64,000 nt of DNA from Irineochytrium annulatum (GCA_027600665.1 JADGJL010000006.1:124001-188000), one strand, 5' to 3'. Counted from the first letter of the stretch, positions 16,259 to 24,740 are shown. The notes: generated by a model not told the origin, from the letters alone. Numbers and translations are program-made.

Positions 16259-16304
16259 AAGAAGCAAGCCGACCACACATGTGTGATGCGCTTGCTTCTT
16301 TTTT
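16259..16304 (+). terminator. Terminator of the GNAT-peptide operon
   Basis: An 11-bp perfect stem (AAGAAGCAAGC at 16259-16269 with 16290-16300) is followed by a T tract (TTTTTT spanning the stem end). Confidence 0.85.
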
Positions 16305-16416
16305 GGGTTTTGATAGTCCCCATCTTATGCTAGGAATGCAAAATGGTACAATGATAGAAAGTCAAATGAATGAAAGAACGTACAACGTTAGATAGCGCGT
16401 GGAAAGGATTAATCTT

Positions 16417-18042
16417 ATGACGAACAATGTAGCATGGATGGCGCAGTGGCTATCAACCGAACCTTTAACCCCAGTCTGGATGACTGCGGGCAGGGTGCAT
16501 TATTTTGCGAGTCCCTCCTTTATCCTCCTTATGGATGGAAAAGCCATTTGGAAAATAAATGGGCATCCAGTCGAAGTTTCTTATGGACAACTTATTGCGG
16601 TAGAAGAAAATGTCGTGATTGAAGTGATGGAGGGAGGGCTTCAGGATCTGGCAGGGTGGCATATTCAATTCCATACGTACACAATGCATCAGAACCAACG
16701 AGAGATCGTGAAGCATTATTGGCATGTTCCTCACGACACTGGATACCAGAAGGTACAACTGACGGGTGGGAGCTTAGGCAGACTTAGCCAGCGGGTAAGC
16801 GGGGAGGTGTCTCAAAATCCACATGCAGTATGGGTTCGCAGACAACATCTGATTCATGAGTTGTTGGACCATCTGTACCAAGCTCAGCCGGACGAGATGC
16901 ATACGACAGAAGAGAGCCTGCGTCGATCCGTTCATTACATGCAACAGCATCATGATCAGGTGATCACACGCAAGCAATTAGCCCAGATTTCAGGTATGAG
17001 CCCGTGGCATTATTCCCGCAAATTTAGTGAGCGATATGGTAAGCCACCTCTGGATTATCTGGCACATTACCGGATCTATCGCGCGCAGGAAGAGTTGTTA
17101 TTAACTAGAGCAACCTCTCAGGATATTGCCAAGAAGTCTGGATTTGAAGATGCCCATTATTTCAGCCGGCGCTTCAAACAATTAACGGGCATATCTCCTA
17201 AAAAATATAGGCAGACGATGACGAAGCGAAAGATCGTGTCACTGTCTCCCATCTGTGGCGAAATCATGATTCATTTGGGTGTCATCCCCCATGCCGTAGT
17301 GGTCACTCCGCTCCTGTTGTCCCCACATCATCGGGAACAATTTATAGCACATGGAGTAAAGATGCTGGAGGTTACACAGTACGAAGTGGAGATCGAACTT
17401 GTTCGGCAAGTCCAGCCGGAGATGTTGATTGGAAACATATTAACAGAGGATGTCAAAAGGGAGCTGCGCACAATTGCACCGATTCTAACCGGCCTTCATC
17501 AAGATGTCGAACCAATGCTCGATCAACTGGCAGGCTGGTTTCTCAAAGAAGAAGAGGCCCATAGACTGCATCTGCAGATGAAACACGAGGTCAGTGCAGC
17601 CAAGCGACAGTTGCACCCCATCATTCAATCCGCATCGACAGTCATGCTTCTAAGGGTTGAAGCATTTGGTTATCGATATCTGGGTGGGCATTCCCACGGG
17701 GTATCGAATTTGTTATATAAACAGCTTGGATTAGCACTGCCGCAAGCATTGGATTCAGGTGCAGCCTGGTTTAATCCTTGTTCACTTGAACTGCTCACGC
17801 AAGCCAATCCTGACTACCTCTTTGTGGAGAAACGGATGATGCAGCACTTTAGTGCTGAAGAGAATATGAGCAGACTATGGGAGAGTCCGCAATGGAATGA
17901 CCTGCAGGCTGTAAAAAATAATCGTGTATTTTATGTGGATACCAACCTGTGGGTGGACGGCCACGGAATTACGGGACATGCATTGATACTTAATCAGATC
18001 ATTCGCCATCTTACGGAATCTCATCATGAGAGAGCACAATAA
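16417..18042 (+). CDS. AraC regulator fused to siderophore-binding domain (Btr-like)
   Basis: A 541-residue regulator with three parts. Residues 1-120 are a cupin-like AraC sensor remnant. About 170-270 hold the two helix-turn-helix motifs (QLAQISGMSPWHYSRKFSERYGKPPLDYL and QDIAKKSGFEDAHYFSRRFKQLTGISPKKYR). From 275 to the end is a periplasmic-binding-protein fold (IVSLSPICGEIMIHLGVIP...NPDYLFVEKR...SPQWNDLQAVKNNRVFYVD). This is the layout of Bacillus subtilis Btr, which senses Fe-siderophore directly and activates the uptake genes. The binding domain resembles the lipoprotein encoded just downstream. The start is the ATG at 16417, with GGAAAGGA 9 bases before it. It probably activates the downstream binding-protein operon. 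Confidence 0.88.
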   Translation: MTNNVAWMAQWLSTEPLTPVWMTAGRVHYFASPSFILLMDGKAIWKINGHPVEVSYGQLIAVEENVVIEVMEGGLQDLAGWHIQFHTYTMHQNQREIVKHYWHVPHDTGYQKVQLTGGSLGRLSQRVSGEVSQNPHAVWVRRQHLIHELLDHLYQAQPDEMHTTEESLRRSVHYMQQHHDQVITRKQLAQISGMSPWHYSRKFSERYGKPPLDYLAHYRIYRAQEELLLTRATSQDIAKKSGFEDAHYFSRRFKQLTGISPKKYRQTMTKRKIVSLSPICGEIMIHLGVIPHAVVVTPLLLSPHHREQFIAHGVKMLEVTQYEVEIELVRQVQPEMLIGNILTEDVKRELRTIAPILTGLHQDVEPMLDQLAGWFLKEEEAHRLHLQMKHEVSAAKRQLHPIIQSASTVMLLRVEAFGYRYLGGHSHGVSNLLYKQLGLALPQALDSGAAWFNPCSLELLTQANPDYLFVEKRMMQHFSAEENMSRLWESPQWNDLQAVKNNRVFYVDTNLWVDGHGITGHALILNQIIRHLTESHHERAQ

Positions 18043-18099
18043 TCCAACTGAATACGCACGATATGCTATGGAAGCAGCACTTCTTATTTGATACCATTT

Positions 18100-18118
18100 G
18101 ATAATAATTATCATTATC
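18100..18118 (+). promoter_or_regulatory. Fur box
   Basis: GATAATAATTATCATTATC matches the 19-bp Fur consensus GATAATGATAATCATTATC at 17 of 19 positions. It lies 26 bases before the start of the siderophore-binding lipoprotein gene and implies repression when iron is plentiful. Confidence 0.88.
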
Positions 18119-18144
18119 ATTATAGATAAGGGGCGAAGTATATC

Positions 18145-19161
18145 ATGTCACGAAGATTCAAAGGATTGGCCATCTTGATGTTGGTGGTCTGTATGATGCT
18201 GGCCGCATGCTCCAATGGAACTGCTAAAGAAAACGCTGCAGCCGAAATAGCTGGTGCTACAACTGAAGGAGCAGCGAGTCCAACAGACGAAGCAGAGGAT
18301 GCTAACGGAACTAAAGTGGTGCAGGATCAGTTTGGGGAAGTAACGATTCCTGCCCATCCTCAAAATTTAATTGTGTTTGATTCGATCTATGCCGAGTATC
18401 TGATTGAGATGGGGGTTACACCCCAAATGGTTTTGTTAACTCCCGAAGTTGAAGCGGAATATCGCCCTGCTTATTTTAAAGAACATGGTGTTCAGGTTAT
18501 CGAAGTGGAGCAATACCAATATAACTATGAGCAGTTGCTGGCGTTGTCACCGGATATGATCCTTACAGCGGGCGAAGGCATGGAACAGGGTGTATATGAC
18601 GAGTTATCCAAAATTGCTCCAACGGTGGCACTGGATGCCAACAGTGAAATGAAGCGTGCCATGCCGAAGTTGGCTGTCCTATTCGATAAGAATGAAGAAT
18701 CTGCCAAAATACTGGCTGAATTCGACGAGAAAGCCTCACAAGCGAAAGAGAAGATTGCGGCAGCCCTGGGAGACAAGACTGTATTGGTTCTCCGGGTGGA
18801 GCACAATCGTTACCGGTTCATGGGACCCAAAGGAGGAAGCAGCAGTGTTTTCTTCTATGATATCTTGGATCTGAATAGCCCAGAGGCTATCAAAGATTCT
18901 ACAGATTGGTTTAGTCAGTTCTCACTGGAATTCTTGCCTGAGATGAATCCGGATTATATTTTCCTGGAAGACAGAACCCTCGTGGGTTATGACACGAAGA
19001 AATCCATGGAAGATCTGAAAGCAAGCCAGGTATGGTCGAATCTGGAGGCTGTGAAGAATGATCATGTCTTCCCATTGAAGACAAGCCAATTCGTATCCGG
19101 TGTAGGTCCCATCGGTTCTGTAAAACTGATGGACTACGTTGTTGAAAAGTTGGTGCCATAG
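18145..19161 (+). CDS. Iron-siderophore ABC transporter substrate-binding lipoprotein
   Basis: A 338-residue lipoprotein that captures ferric siderophore outside the membrane. The signal peptide ends in LAAC (Cys 22) and an Ala/Thr/Glu-rich linker follows to about residue 50. The binding fold then reads VVQDQFGEVTIPAHPQNLIVFD, LLALSPDMILTAGEG, LRVEHNRYRFMGPKGG and VWSNLEAVKNDHVFPL, as in class III (FecB/FhuD-like) binding proteins. AAGGGG precedes the ATG. A Fur box lies directly upstream and an AraC-Btr-like activator precedes it. The reductase gene follows 21 bases after its stop, so both form a small iron operon. The specific siderophore is not evident. Confidence 0.9.
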   Translation: MSRRFKGLAILMLVVCMMLAACSNGTAKENAAAEIAGATTEGAASPTDEAEDANGTKVVQDQFGEVTIPAHPQNLIVFDSIYAEYLIEMGVTPQMVLLTPEVEAEYRPAYFKEHGVQVIEVEQYQYNYEQLLALSPDMILTAGEGMEQGVYDELSKIAPTVALDANSEMKRAMPKLAVLFDKNEESAKILAEFDEKASQAKEKIAAALGDKTVLVLRVEHNRYRFMGPKGGSSSVFFYDILDLNSPEAIKDSTDWFSQFSLEFLPEMNPDYIFLEDRTLVGYDTKKSMEDLKASQVWSNLEAVKNDHVFPLKTSQFVSGVGPIGSVKLMDYVVEKLVP

Positions 19162-19182
19162 ATGATGACGAAGGAGACACAC

Positions 19183-20196
19183 ATGGATATCTATGACATT
19201 ACGATCATTGGTGGTGGGCCTGCTGGCATGTATGCCTCATTTTACAGTGGCATGAGAGCCATGCGTACCAAGATCATTGAGGCCAAGCAGGAACTGGGCG
19301 GATTCATGCGTACTTATCCGGAGAAGCTGATCTGGGATGTGGGCGGGGTTGATCCGATTCGCTGTGAGAAGTTGATTGATTCACTGGAAAGGCAAGCGAG
19401 GACATTCGATCCAACGATTGTGTTTGGACAGGAAATAGCCGAGCTTGAACGACGTGAGGATGGTGTATTTGAACTCATTTCCAAGACAGGAGAGCATCAT
19501 TACACACGTACCATCCTATTATGTGCGGGCAGAGGCATGACTCAGGTGCAAAAGCTGGATATCGAGGGTGCCAATCGGTATGAACTGACGAATCTTCATT
19601 ATACGATAACCGATCTGTCCCGTTTTGCCGGGAAGCGAGTTCTGATCTCGGGTGGCGGCGATTCCGCAGTCGACTGGGCGAATGAAATGGGCAAGATCGC
19701 AAGTGAAGTTACGGTAGTACACAGGCGCCATGAATTCAGCGGACATGAGTCACCTGTTGCCCAGATGAAAGCTCAATCCAAAGTCATGACACCCTATACC
19801 ATCTCTCGCTTATACGGTACAGGTGATCAAATCGATCGTGTCGAGTTGGTCCATGTGGAGACCGGTGAGATCATGCCTGTTGAGGTGGATGAAGTCGTCG
19901 TAAGCCATGGGTATGATCGTGACTTTGGCAACCTCGTGCAATGGGGACTGGCGCGTGAAGACTACGGCGTCTCCGTTGATCAGCGTATGCGTACCAATAT
20001 TCCAGGCATATTCGGAGCAGGTGATTTCATCACCTATGGAAGCAAAGTCAGGCTAATTGCAGGTGCTTTTAACGATGCGGTGCTTGCGGTCAACAGTGCC
20101 AAGATGTATCTGGAACCTGGTGCTTCTGATATGGCAGGTGTATCCTCTCACAATGCCCGGTTCTATGAAAAAAATAATGCCCTTTCCAATACGTAG
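19183..20196 (+). CDS. Ferredoxin-NADP reductase-like flavoprotein (TrxR fold)
   Basis: A 337-residue flavoprotein of the thioredoxin-reductase superfamily. It has the N-terminal FAD motif (ITIIGGGPAGMYASFYSGM), a second dinucleotide motif for NADPH (KRVLISGGGDSAVDWANEM followed by VVHRRHEFSGHES) and the C-terminal FAD motif (IPGIFGAGDFITYGSKVRLIAGAFNDAV). The redox CxxC of thioredoxin reductases is absent, as in YumC-type ferredoxin-NADP(+) reductases. Located after an iron-siderophore binding protein under a Fur box, it may supply electrons for releasing iron from the siderophore; that is inference. The start at 19183 follows AAGGAG by 6 bases and replaces an ATG at 19162 that lacks a site. 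Confidence 0.85.
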   Translation: MDIYDITIIGGGPAGMYASFYSGMRAMRTKIIEAKQELGGFMRTYPEKLIWDVGGVDPIRCEKLIDSLERQARTFDPTIVFGQEIAELERREDGVFELISKTGEHHYTRTILLCAGRGMTQVQKLDIEGANRYELTNLHYTITDLSRFAGKRVLISGGGDSAVDWANEMGKIASEVTVVHRRHEFSGHESPVAQMKAQSKVMTPYTISRLYGTGDQIDRVELVHVETGEIMPVEVDEVVVSHGYDRDFGNLVQWGLAREDYGVSVDQRMRTNIPGIFGAGDFITYGSKVRLIAGAFNDAVLAVNSAKMYLEPGASDMAGVSSHNARFYEKNNALSNT

Positions 20197-20240
20197 TTGG
20201 GTTTGTACGGATGGAAGTCAATCTGAAGAGCTTGAAGAAG

Positions 20241-20286
20241 AGCCCGGCACAATTTCGAGATTTCCTCGAACTTGCGTCGGGCTTTT
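20241..20286 (+). terminator. Terminator of the binding protein-reductase operon
   Basis: An outer stem AGCCCG/CGGGCT encloses an inner stem TTCGAG/CTCGAA, followed by TTTT. It lies 45 bases after the reductase stop. Confidence 0.7.
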
Positions 20287-20322
20287 GCATATCCTTATTG
20301 ATAATAGCAACATATTTAAGGC

Positions 20323-20378
20323 AAACAAAAGCGCCACCTGAATCATTCTGGTGTGCGCTGTTTGTTTACTCTTTTTTT
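20323..20378 (+). terminator. Second stem-loop with T tract
   Basis: AAACAAAAGCGCCACC pairs with GGTGTGCGCTGTTTGTTT, with small internal loops, and runs into CTTTTTTTG. No gene lies between it and the first terminator, so it either backs that one up or ends a small unannotated RNA. Confidence 0.6.
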
Positions 20379-20967
20379 GAGCTGGATAAAAAGTCTTGAA
20401 TCCCAGACTGCCAATCTTGGCGAATGGATAGAAGATTACCTAAGGATGGATAGATGATTTTCTAAGGAACTCAGGACATCTTAATTCGCCCTCAGGTCCC
20501 CTTTTCAAATTCTAAGAGACCTCAGACACGTTATCTACCAAAATTCTCTGATAAACAGATTGAAAACAGCTTTTTTCCCGGATATAGCGTGTCTCAAGTT
20601 CTTTAGTTTTCCGCAGTGGCTTCAAATCGTTGAATAAGATGCCTCAGATTCATTAGCACGTAAACATGGCCGCACGGCTGAGCATCTTGATGCACCAAAC
20701 TCATTATGCTCGCTCAATGTTTTGATCCAACCGGCGGCTGGCCTGGAGGACGATCCTGAATCTCGCCCAGAGTCTTGCCCGAAGCGTAGCTTTTCATTGG
20801 GAAGGGGGAAATCTACTTTTACGACGCCTCAATCGCTTACTCTCACTTGAAGGGTGTGTTCTCACACATTCGGGATTCAGTACGCTTGACTGCTCCAGAC
20901 ACGTTAAGTTTCGCAGGCTTTCCAGTGTTCGCATTCTTCGCTGTTTTTCAATGGATTATAGACTCCT
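20379..20967. other. Non-coding intergenic region with degenerate repeats
   Basis: About 590 bases without a supportable gene between convergent transcription units. The left part holds the repeat family described separately (20461-20613, and a looser copy near 20640-20660). The right part (about 20680-20960) is less AT-rich, contains a TGTGT-TCTC-ACACA hairpin near 20855, and has no reading frame with a ribosome binding site. It could be a decayed gene or an intergenic repeat family; I cannot tell which. Confidence 0.5.
20461..20613. repeat. Degenerate direct and inverted 25-bp repeats
   Basis: Two copies of a roughly 25-bp unit begin exactly 50 bases apart: TCTAAGGAACTCAGGACATC (20461) and TCTAAGAGACCTCAGACACG (20511). 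A third copy lies inverted near 20587-20613 (CTAAAGAACTTGAGACACG on the minus strand), so copies two and three can fold into a long stem. Confidence 0.55.
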
Positions 20968-21942
20968 CTAGTTCAGCTCCGTCTGTCCACTTGCGAGTCG
21001 ATCTGCGATCTCTTCAGCTTGTAGAATGGAGGTATAGGGATCAGCGGTGAAATATTTATGGATATCCAGTTTGAAGATATGATTGTTCTGCACCGCAGGC
21101 AGGTTATCCCAGACATTAGGCAACAGGGAGTGATCCTTCGTGCCTTCTGTAACCATCATCAGCAGGTAATCACCCACGTACTCTCCAAATACCTCTGCGC
21201 TGGCTTCCAAGTTTTCTTTACCTTGGTCCAGAAGATCTGACTTCACCTTGGGTGCTGGAGTCAGTCCAAGCAATTCATAGGCTGCTCTTCCACCACGATT
21301 GGCACTGTTGCCGATAATGGCGGGATTTTTCAAGAAGTTGAAATCGGCAACCGTGAAGGTGGCATCGTCCGGAATCACGCCTTTGATTTTGGACTGAGCC
21401 GCTGTGATCCGTTGTTTAAACGATTCGTTCCACGCGATGGCTTCTGCTTCGCGATTCAGAATCTCGCCCATGGCGGTTACCTCGTCTTCCATGGAATCAT
21501 ACTGATCGGGCACGAATACGACAGTCGGAGCGATTTTGGAATAGGTCTGAAATTTCTCCTGATCCCATGTGATAATCAGATCCGGTTCCAACTCTACCAT
21601 TTTCTCAAGTGAAACCTCACTATGGTTGCCCAAATCCGCGCTATCCACAAGTTTGTCACGCAGGAACATGCCATAATCCAGCAGGCTGCTCGGCACACCA
21701 ACAGGTGTTACGCCGACAGCCAGAACATGTCCTATATTCCAATCGACAACAACCCGCTCCGGGGTGAGGGGGACGGTAATGTCTCCCATCATCGTGGAAA
21801 GTGTTCTTGTCTGTGGTACGGTGTTTTCTGTTTCTGTCGCGGCTGGCTCCACTTTCCCGTTCTGGGCACAACCACTCATGAATATGGCCATAATCAGCAA
21901 AACAGGCAGGAGCATACGATACCAAGCTTTCGCAAACAACAT
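20968..21942 (-). CDS. Iron-siderophore substrate-binding lipoprotein, paired with AraC gene
   Basis: A lipoprotein of 324 residues that binds ferric siderophore for an ABC importer. The signal peptide ends FMSGC. The fold follows: STMMGDITVPLTPERVVVDWNIGHVLAVGVTPVGVP, VSLEKMVELEPDLIITWDQEK, GNSANRGGRAAYELLGL and PYTSILQAEEIADRLASG. These segments are strikingly similar to the C-terminal domain of the divergent AraC regulator (22144-23994), which indicates a common ancestor and probably the same ligand. The start was moved from 22044 to 21942, where AGAAAGAGGG lies 7 bases upstream and the signal peptide begins correctly. A Fur box lies 20 bases upstream of the start. Confidence 0.9.
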   Translation of the reverse strand: MLFAKAWYRMLLPVLLIMAIFMSGCAQNGKVEPAATETENTVPQTRTLSTMMGDITVPLTPERVVVDWNIGHVLAVGVTPVGVPSSLLDYGMFLRDKLVDSADLGNHSEVSLEKMVELEPDLIITWDQEKFQTYSKIAPTVVFVPDQYDSMEDEVTAMGEILNREAEAIAWNESFKQRITAAQSKIKGVIPDDATFTVADFNFLKNPAIIGNSANRGGRAAYELLGLTPAPKVKSDLLDQGKENLEASAEVFGEYVGDYLLMMVTEGTKDHSLLPNVWDNLPAVQNNHIFKLDIHKYFTADPYTSILQAEEIADRLASGQTELN

Positions 21943-21962
21943 GAAGAACCCTCTTTCTAATT

Positions 21963-21981
21963 GATAATGATTTTCATTTAA
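21963..21981 (-). promoter_or_regulatory. Fur box of the minus-strand binding protein
   Basis: GATAATGATTTTCATTTAA matches 15 of 19 positions of the Fur consensus and lies just upstream of the lipoprotein start at 21942. Confidence 0.75.
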
Positions 21982-22070
21982 TACAACTCTAGAGGGAAAC
22001 TTGCGATTGCACAATAACCGATTCGGAAGTGAAAGCATACCCATTTCAGAACTCGGTCGCAGGTTGAGTT

Positions 22071-22089
22071 GAGAATGATTATCATATAT
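22071..22089 (+). promoter_or_regulatory. Fur box of the AraC-binding domain regulator
   Basis: GAGAATGATTATCATATAT keeps the central AATGATtATCAT core of the Fur site. It lies about 55 bases upstream of the AraC-type gene and about 130 upstream of the divergent lipoprotein gene. Confidence 0.7.
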
Positions 22090-22143
22090 GATGAGGCAAA
22101 GCTATGGATGTGGTAACGAGAAATAATAGAAAGGTCCATGACG

Positions 22144-23994
22144 ATGAACATAGAAGAATATGGGGCATTATGGGAGCATATAACCATCCGATTACTGGAT
22201 ATTCAAATCATGACTGTTAACATCAGTGAAGACCCTGATACGTGGACGCTTCCCTCGAATGCTTTTTTATTGGTTACGAATGGCAAGGGGAAGATCTGGC
22301 TTGGGCAAGCGATGCATCAGATTAAAGGAGCTTATGTTCTGCACGCCTCCAAAGGAACGCATCTGAATTGTCTTGCTAAGAAGCAGATTGAAATATATAT
22401 GTTATCTTATTCGTCACCAAAGCCAGAGAGGGCCAATACGGGAAGTTCGCTAACCAGTTCACGGTCAGATTCTCTGCAAGTAAGTTATGGATTTGAACCA
22501 AGGTATCCAATGCCTTTAATTGAGATTATGCAATGGATATACAGACAGTGGAATGAACTACAGTCAGCAGGCCGGATTCAAACCAAGGCATTATTCTACC
22601 AATGGCTTGCCGAGATGCTGAAACAATTGCAAGAGCAGAGGAAGAAACGTACGAAGCTGGACCGGGTAGATCAAGCAGTGCGATATCTGCACCGTCACTA
22701 CGCGGAACCACTCAAGATGGAACAGGTAGCTGATATGCTGGATTGCAGTCCAAGGTATCTGAACCAGTTGTTTCAGCTTCAATTGAACACAAGTCCCGGT
22801 CGTGTGCTGTTACAGATTCGGATGGAACATGCAATGAAACTACTGGTAAGCACGAAAGGGACCTTGCAGGAAATCGCCGAGAGAGTAGGCTATGAGAACG
22901 GCTATACACTAAGTCGCTACTTCAAGAAACACTATGGGGGTTCTCCTGAGTATTATAGGAAGCGTCGAGAAAGCAATGTTCCAGATCTAGCCCTGCAAAC
23001 ATTCCAACCACACGCCTCTCTGGAGAGTCATTATCCGGAATGGAGTGAGCGAAAGATACCCATACTTGAAGCTGACCAGACCATGTCAGAACAGGATATT
23101 ATAGCTTTGAACGGAGTCCAAGTGAGCAAGTCCACGGCGCCGGTAATGCCAAGAGCCGGAACTCGGATGTTTGCCACAAGCATGGGCGAGATTACGATAC
23201 CGAACAAGCCTAGTCGTGTTGTTGTGGACTGGAATTTGGGAGAAGTACTGGCATTGGGAGTGACACCTCTCGGAGCGCCGCATTCACTCATTGAAAGCAA
23301 CCAAATGCTGGAGCCTTATATCTGCGACCAAGTACAGGATATCGGCAATCATAATTTTATCTCCCTTGAAAAGGTGCTTGAACTGGAACCGGATCTCATT
23401 ATCACGTGGAATCCTGCTGCCTATGCTTCCTATGCCCGGATTGCGCCTACAGTAGTCTATGGAGGGGGTGGATACGGCCCTGTCCCGGAGGGGATCCGTC
23501 AGATGGGGCGTATTCTGAACCGACATACAGAAGCTGAAGCATGGATTAAGGAATACATGCGGAGGGTACATACTTTGCAGCAAACGATCACGAGCAAGGT
23601 TTCTTCTGAGAAGACATTTACCCTCATCGATCCGAATTGGGGAGAACATATTACCCTTGTGGGAGATACGGGAACACGTGGAGGTAAGGCGGCCTACGGA
23701 TTACTGAACTTGAAGCCGGCAGGCAAGGTTCGTCAGGAGTTGCTAGAGCCGGGTCTGGAATCTCTGGATATTGCGCGGAGTGCGGTAGGTGGGTATCTGG
23801 AGGACTACCTGTTGGTGTTGGATAATGGTCCAAGACATGGGGCTGATGATCCATCTTCAGTCAAACCATGGCAGAAATCGATCGAGACAGAGCACTGCCG
23901 GATTATTAACCTTGATTGGAATAGATATTTTCTGTCCGACCCGTTGTCGGCGGTGCTGCAAGCCGAAGAAATGGCAGAGCGGATTATGAGGTAA
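22144..23994 (+). CDS. AraC regulator fused to siderophore-binding domain
   Basis: A 616-residue regulator. A short N-terminal sensor region (residues 1-130) precedes the AraC DNA-binding domain, about 175-280 (QVADMLDCSPRYLNQLFQLQLNTSPGRVLL and QEIAERVGYENGYTLSRYFKKHYGGSPEYYRKRR). A linker leads to a complete substrate-binding fold from about 340 to the end (ATSMGEITIPNKPSRVVVDWNLGEVLALGVTPLG, LEKVLELEPDLIITWN, GDTGTRGGKAAYGLLNL, PLSAVLQAEEMAERI). This domain lacks an export signal, so it should bind siderophore that has entered the cell. It is a close relative of the divergent lipoprotein. Two ATGs are possible: 22138 has only three bases after AAGG, and 22144 has nine, so 22144 was preferred. 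A Fur box lies upstream. Confidence 0.88.
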   Translation: MNIEEYGALWEHITIRLLDIQIMTVNISEDPDTWTLPSNAFLLVTNGKGKIWLGQAMHQIKGAYVLHASKGTHLNCLAKKQIEIYMLSYSSPKPERANTGSSLTSSRSDSLQVSYGFEPRYPMPLIEIMQWIYRQWNELQSAGRIQTKALFYQWLAEMLKQLQEQRKKRTKLDRVDQAVRYLHRHYAEPLKMEQVADMLDCSPRYLNQLFQLQLNTSPGRVLLQIRMEHAMKLLVSTKGTLQEIAERVGYENGYTLSRYFKKHYGGSPEYYRKRRESNVPDLALQTFQPHASLESHYPEWSERKIPILEADQTMSEQDIIALNGVQVSKSTAPVMPRAGTRMFATSMGEITIPNKPSRVVVDWNLGEVLALGVTPLGAPHSLIESNQMLEPYICDQVQDIGNHNFISLEKVLELEPDLIITWNPAAYASYARIAPTVVYGGGGYGPVPEGIRQMGRILNRHTEAEAWIKEYMRRVHTLQQTITSKVSSEKTFTLIDPNWGEHITLVGDTGTRGGKAAYGLLNLKPAGKVRQELLEPGLESLDIARSAVGGYLEDYLLVLDNGPRHGADDPSSVKPWQKSIETEHCRIINLDWNRYFLSDPLSAVLQAEEMAERIMR

Positions 23995-24101
23995 TCAACC
24001 AACCATATATGTGAATATCTGGTGAATTCCTCGCTGTATAGGTCCATGATGGTATGTTCTCCATTATACTTAATGAAAACGGACGAGGAGATGGACTCCA
24101 G

Positions 24102-24644
24102 ATGAAAAAACAAATGTGGATCATTGCAAGTGTTGCAATTGTCATTGTGATCGGAACATACCTGATCGCAAGTAATACGGGCAAGGAAGAGGCAGGTACA
24201 GCCAATGCGCCTAACATCAGAAAATTGGTGGAAGAGATCAGCACAGGAAAAGAGACGCCGGAATCAGCCTCCATTAATGCCAAACAGTTAATTGTCACCG
24301 ATCAAGATAAACATACGACTACATATAATTTGCCTGAAAATGAATTTTTCCTTTCCATTGCACCCTATGTGGATCAGACCCATCCCTGTGCCATTCATAG
24401 CTTAACTGGTTGTCAGGGGGAAATGAGCAATAAGGAATTCAGTGTTACCATTCACGATTCCCAAGGCAACACGTTTATGAAAGACGAAGTGATCAAGTCT
24501 GGTGCGAACGGATTCATGGACTTTTGGGTGCCAAGAGACAGAACCTATCTGATTCGTATTGTTCAAGATGGAAAGGTTGCAGAAGCGCAATTGTCTACAT
24601 ACGAAAATGATAATACTTGTATCACTACGATGCAGTTGAGTTAA
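24102..24644 (+). CDS. CueP family metal-binding membrane protein
   Basis: A 180-residue protein with an N-terminal membrane anchor (WIIASVAIVIVIGTYLIA) and an extracellular domain. The domain carries the CueP signature: FLSIAPYVDQTHPCAIHSLTGCQGEM, then VTIHDSQGN, NGFMDFWVPRDRTYLI and a final TCITTMQL. The three cysteines (PCAIHS, TGCQGE, NTCITT) and His are the conserved metal-ligand set. In Salmonella, CueP is a periplasmic copper-binding protein; here the protein is membrane-tethered, and a direct iron link is not known. The start is the ATG before KKQMW, with GAGGAG upstream. It lies between iron genes, is single, and has its own terminator. Confidence 0.78.
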   Translation: MKKQMWIIASVAIVIVIGTYLIASNTGKEEAGTANAPNIRKLVEEISTGKETPESASINAKQLIVTDQDKHTTTYNLPENEFFLSIAPYVDQTHPCAIHSLTGCQGEMSNKEFSVTIHDSQGNTFMKDEVIKSGANGFMDFWVPRDRTYLIRIVQDGKVAEAQLSTYENDNTCITTMQLS

Positions 24645-24664
24645 CGCCAATAGACAAGCAATAG

Positions 24665-24714
24665 AAGGGGAAGGATGGCCGTTGAGCAATCCCTTTCCTT
24701 TTTTTTATTTTATA
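24665..24714 (+). terminator. Terminator of the CueP-like gene
   Basis: AAGGGGAAGGAT pairs imperfectly (two G-T pairs and one mismatch) with ATCCCTTTCCTT, followed by eight T residues. Confidence 0.7.
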
Positions 24715-24740
24715 AAAGAGTTGGAATAAAGTACTTTTCA

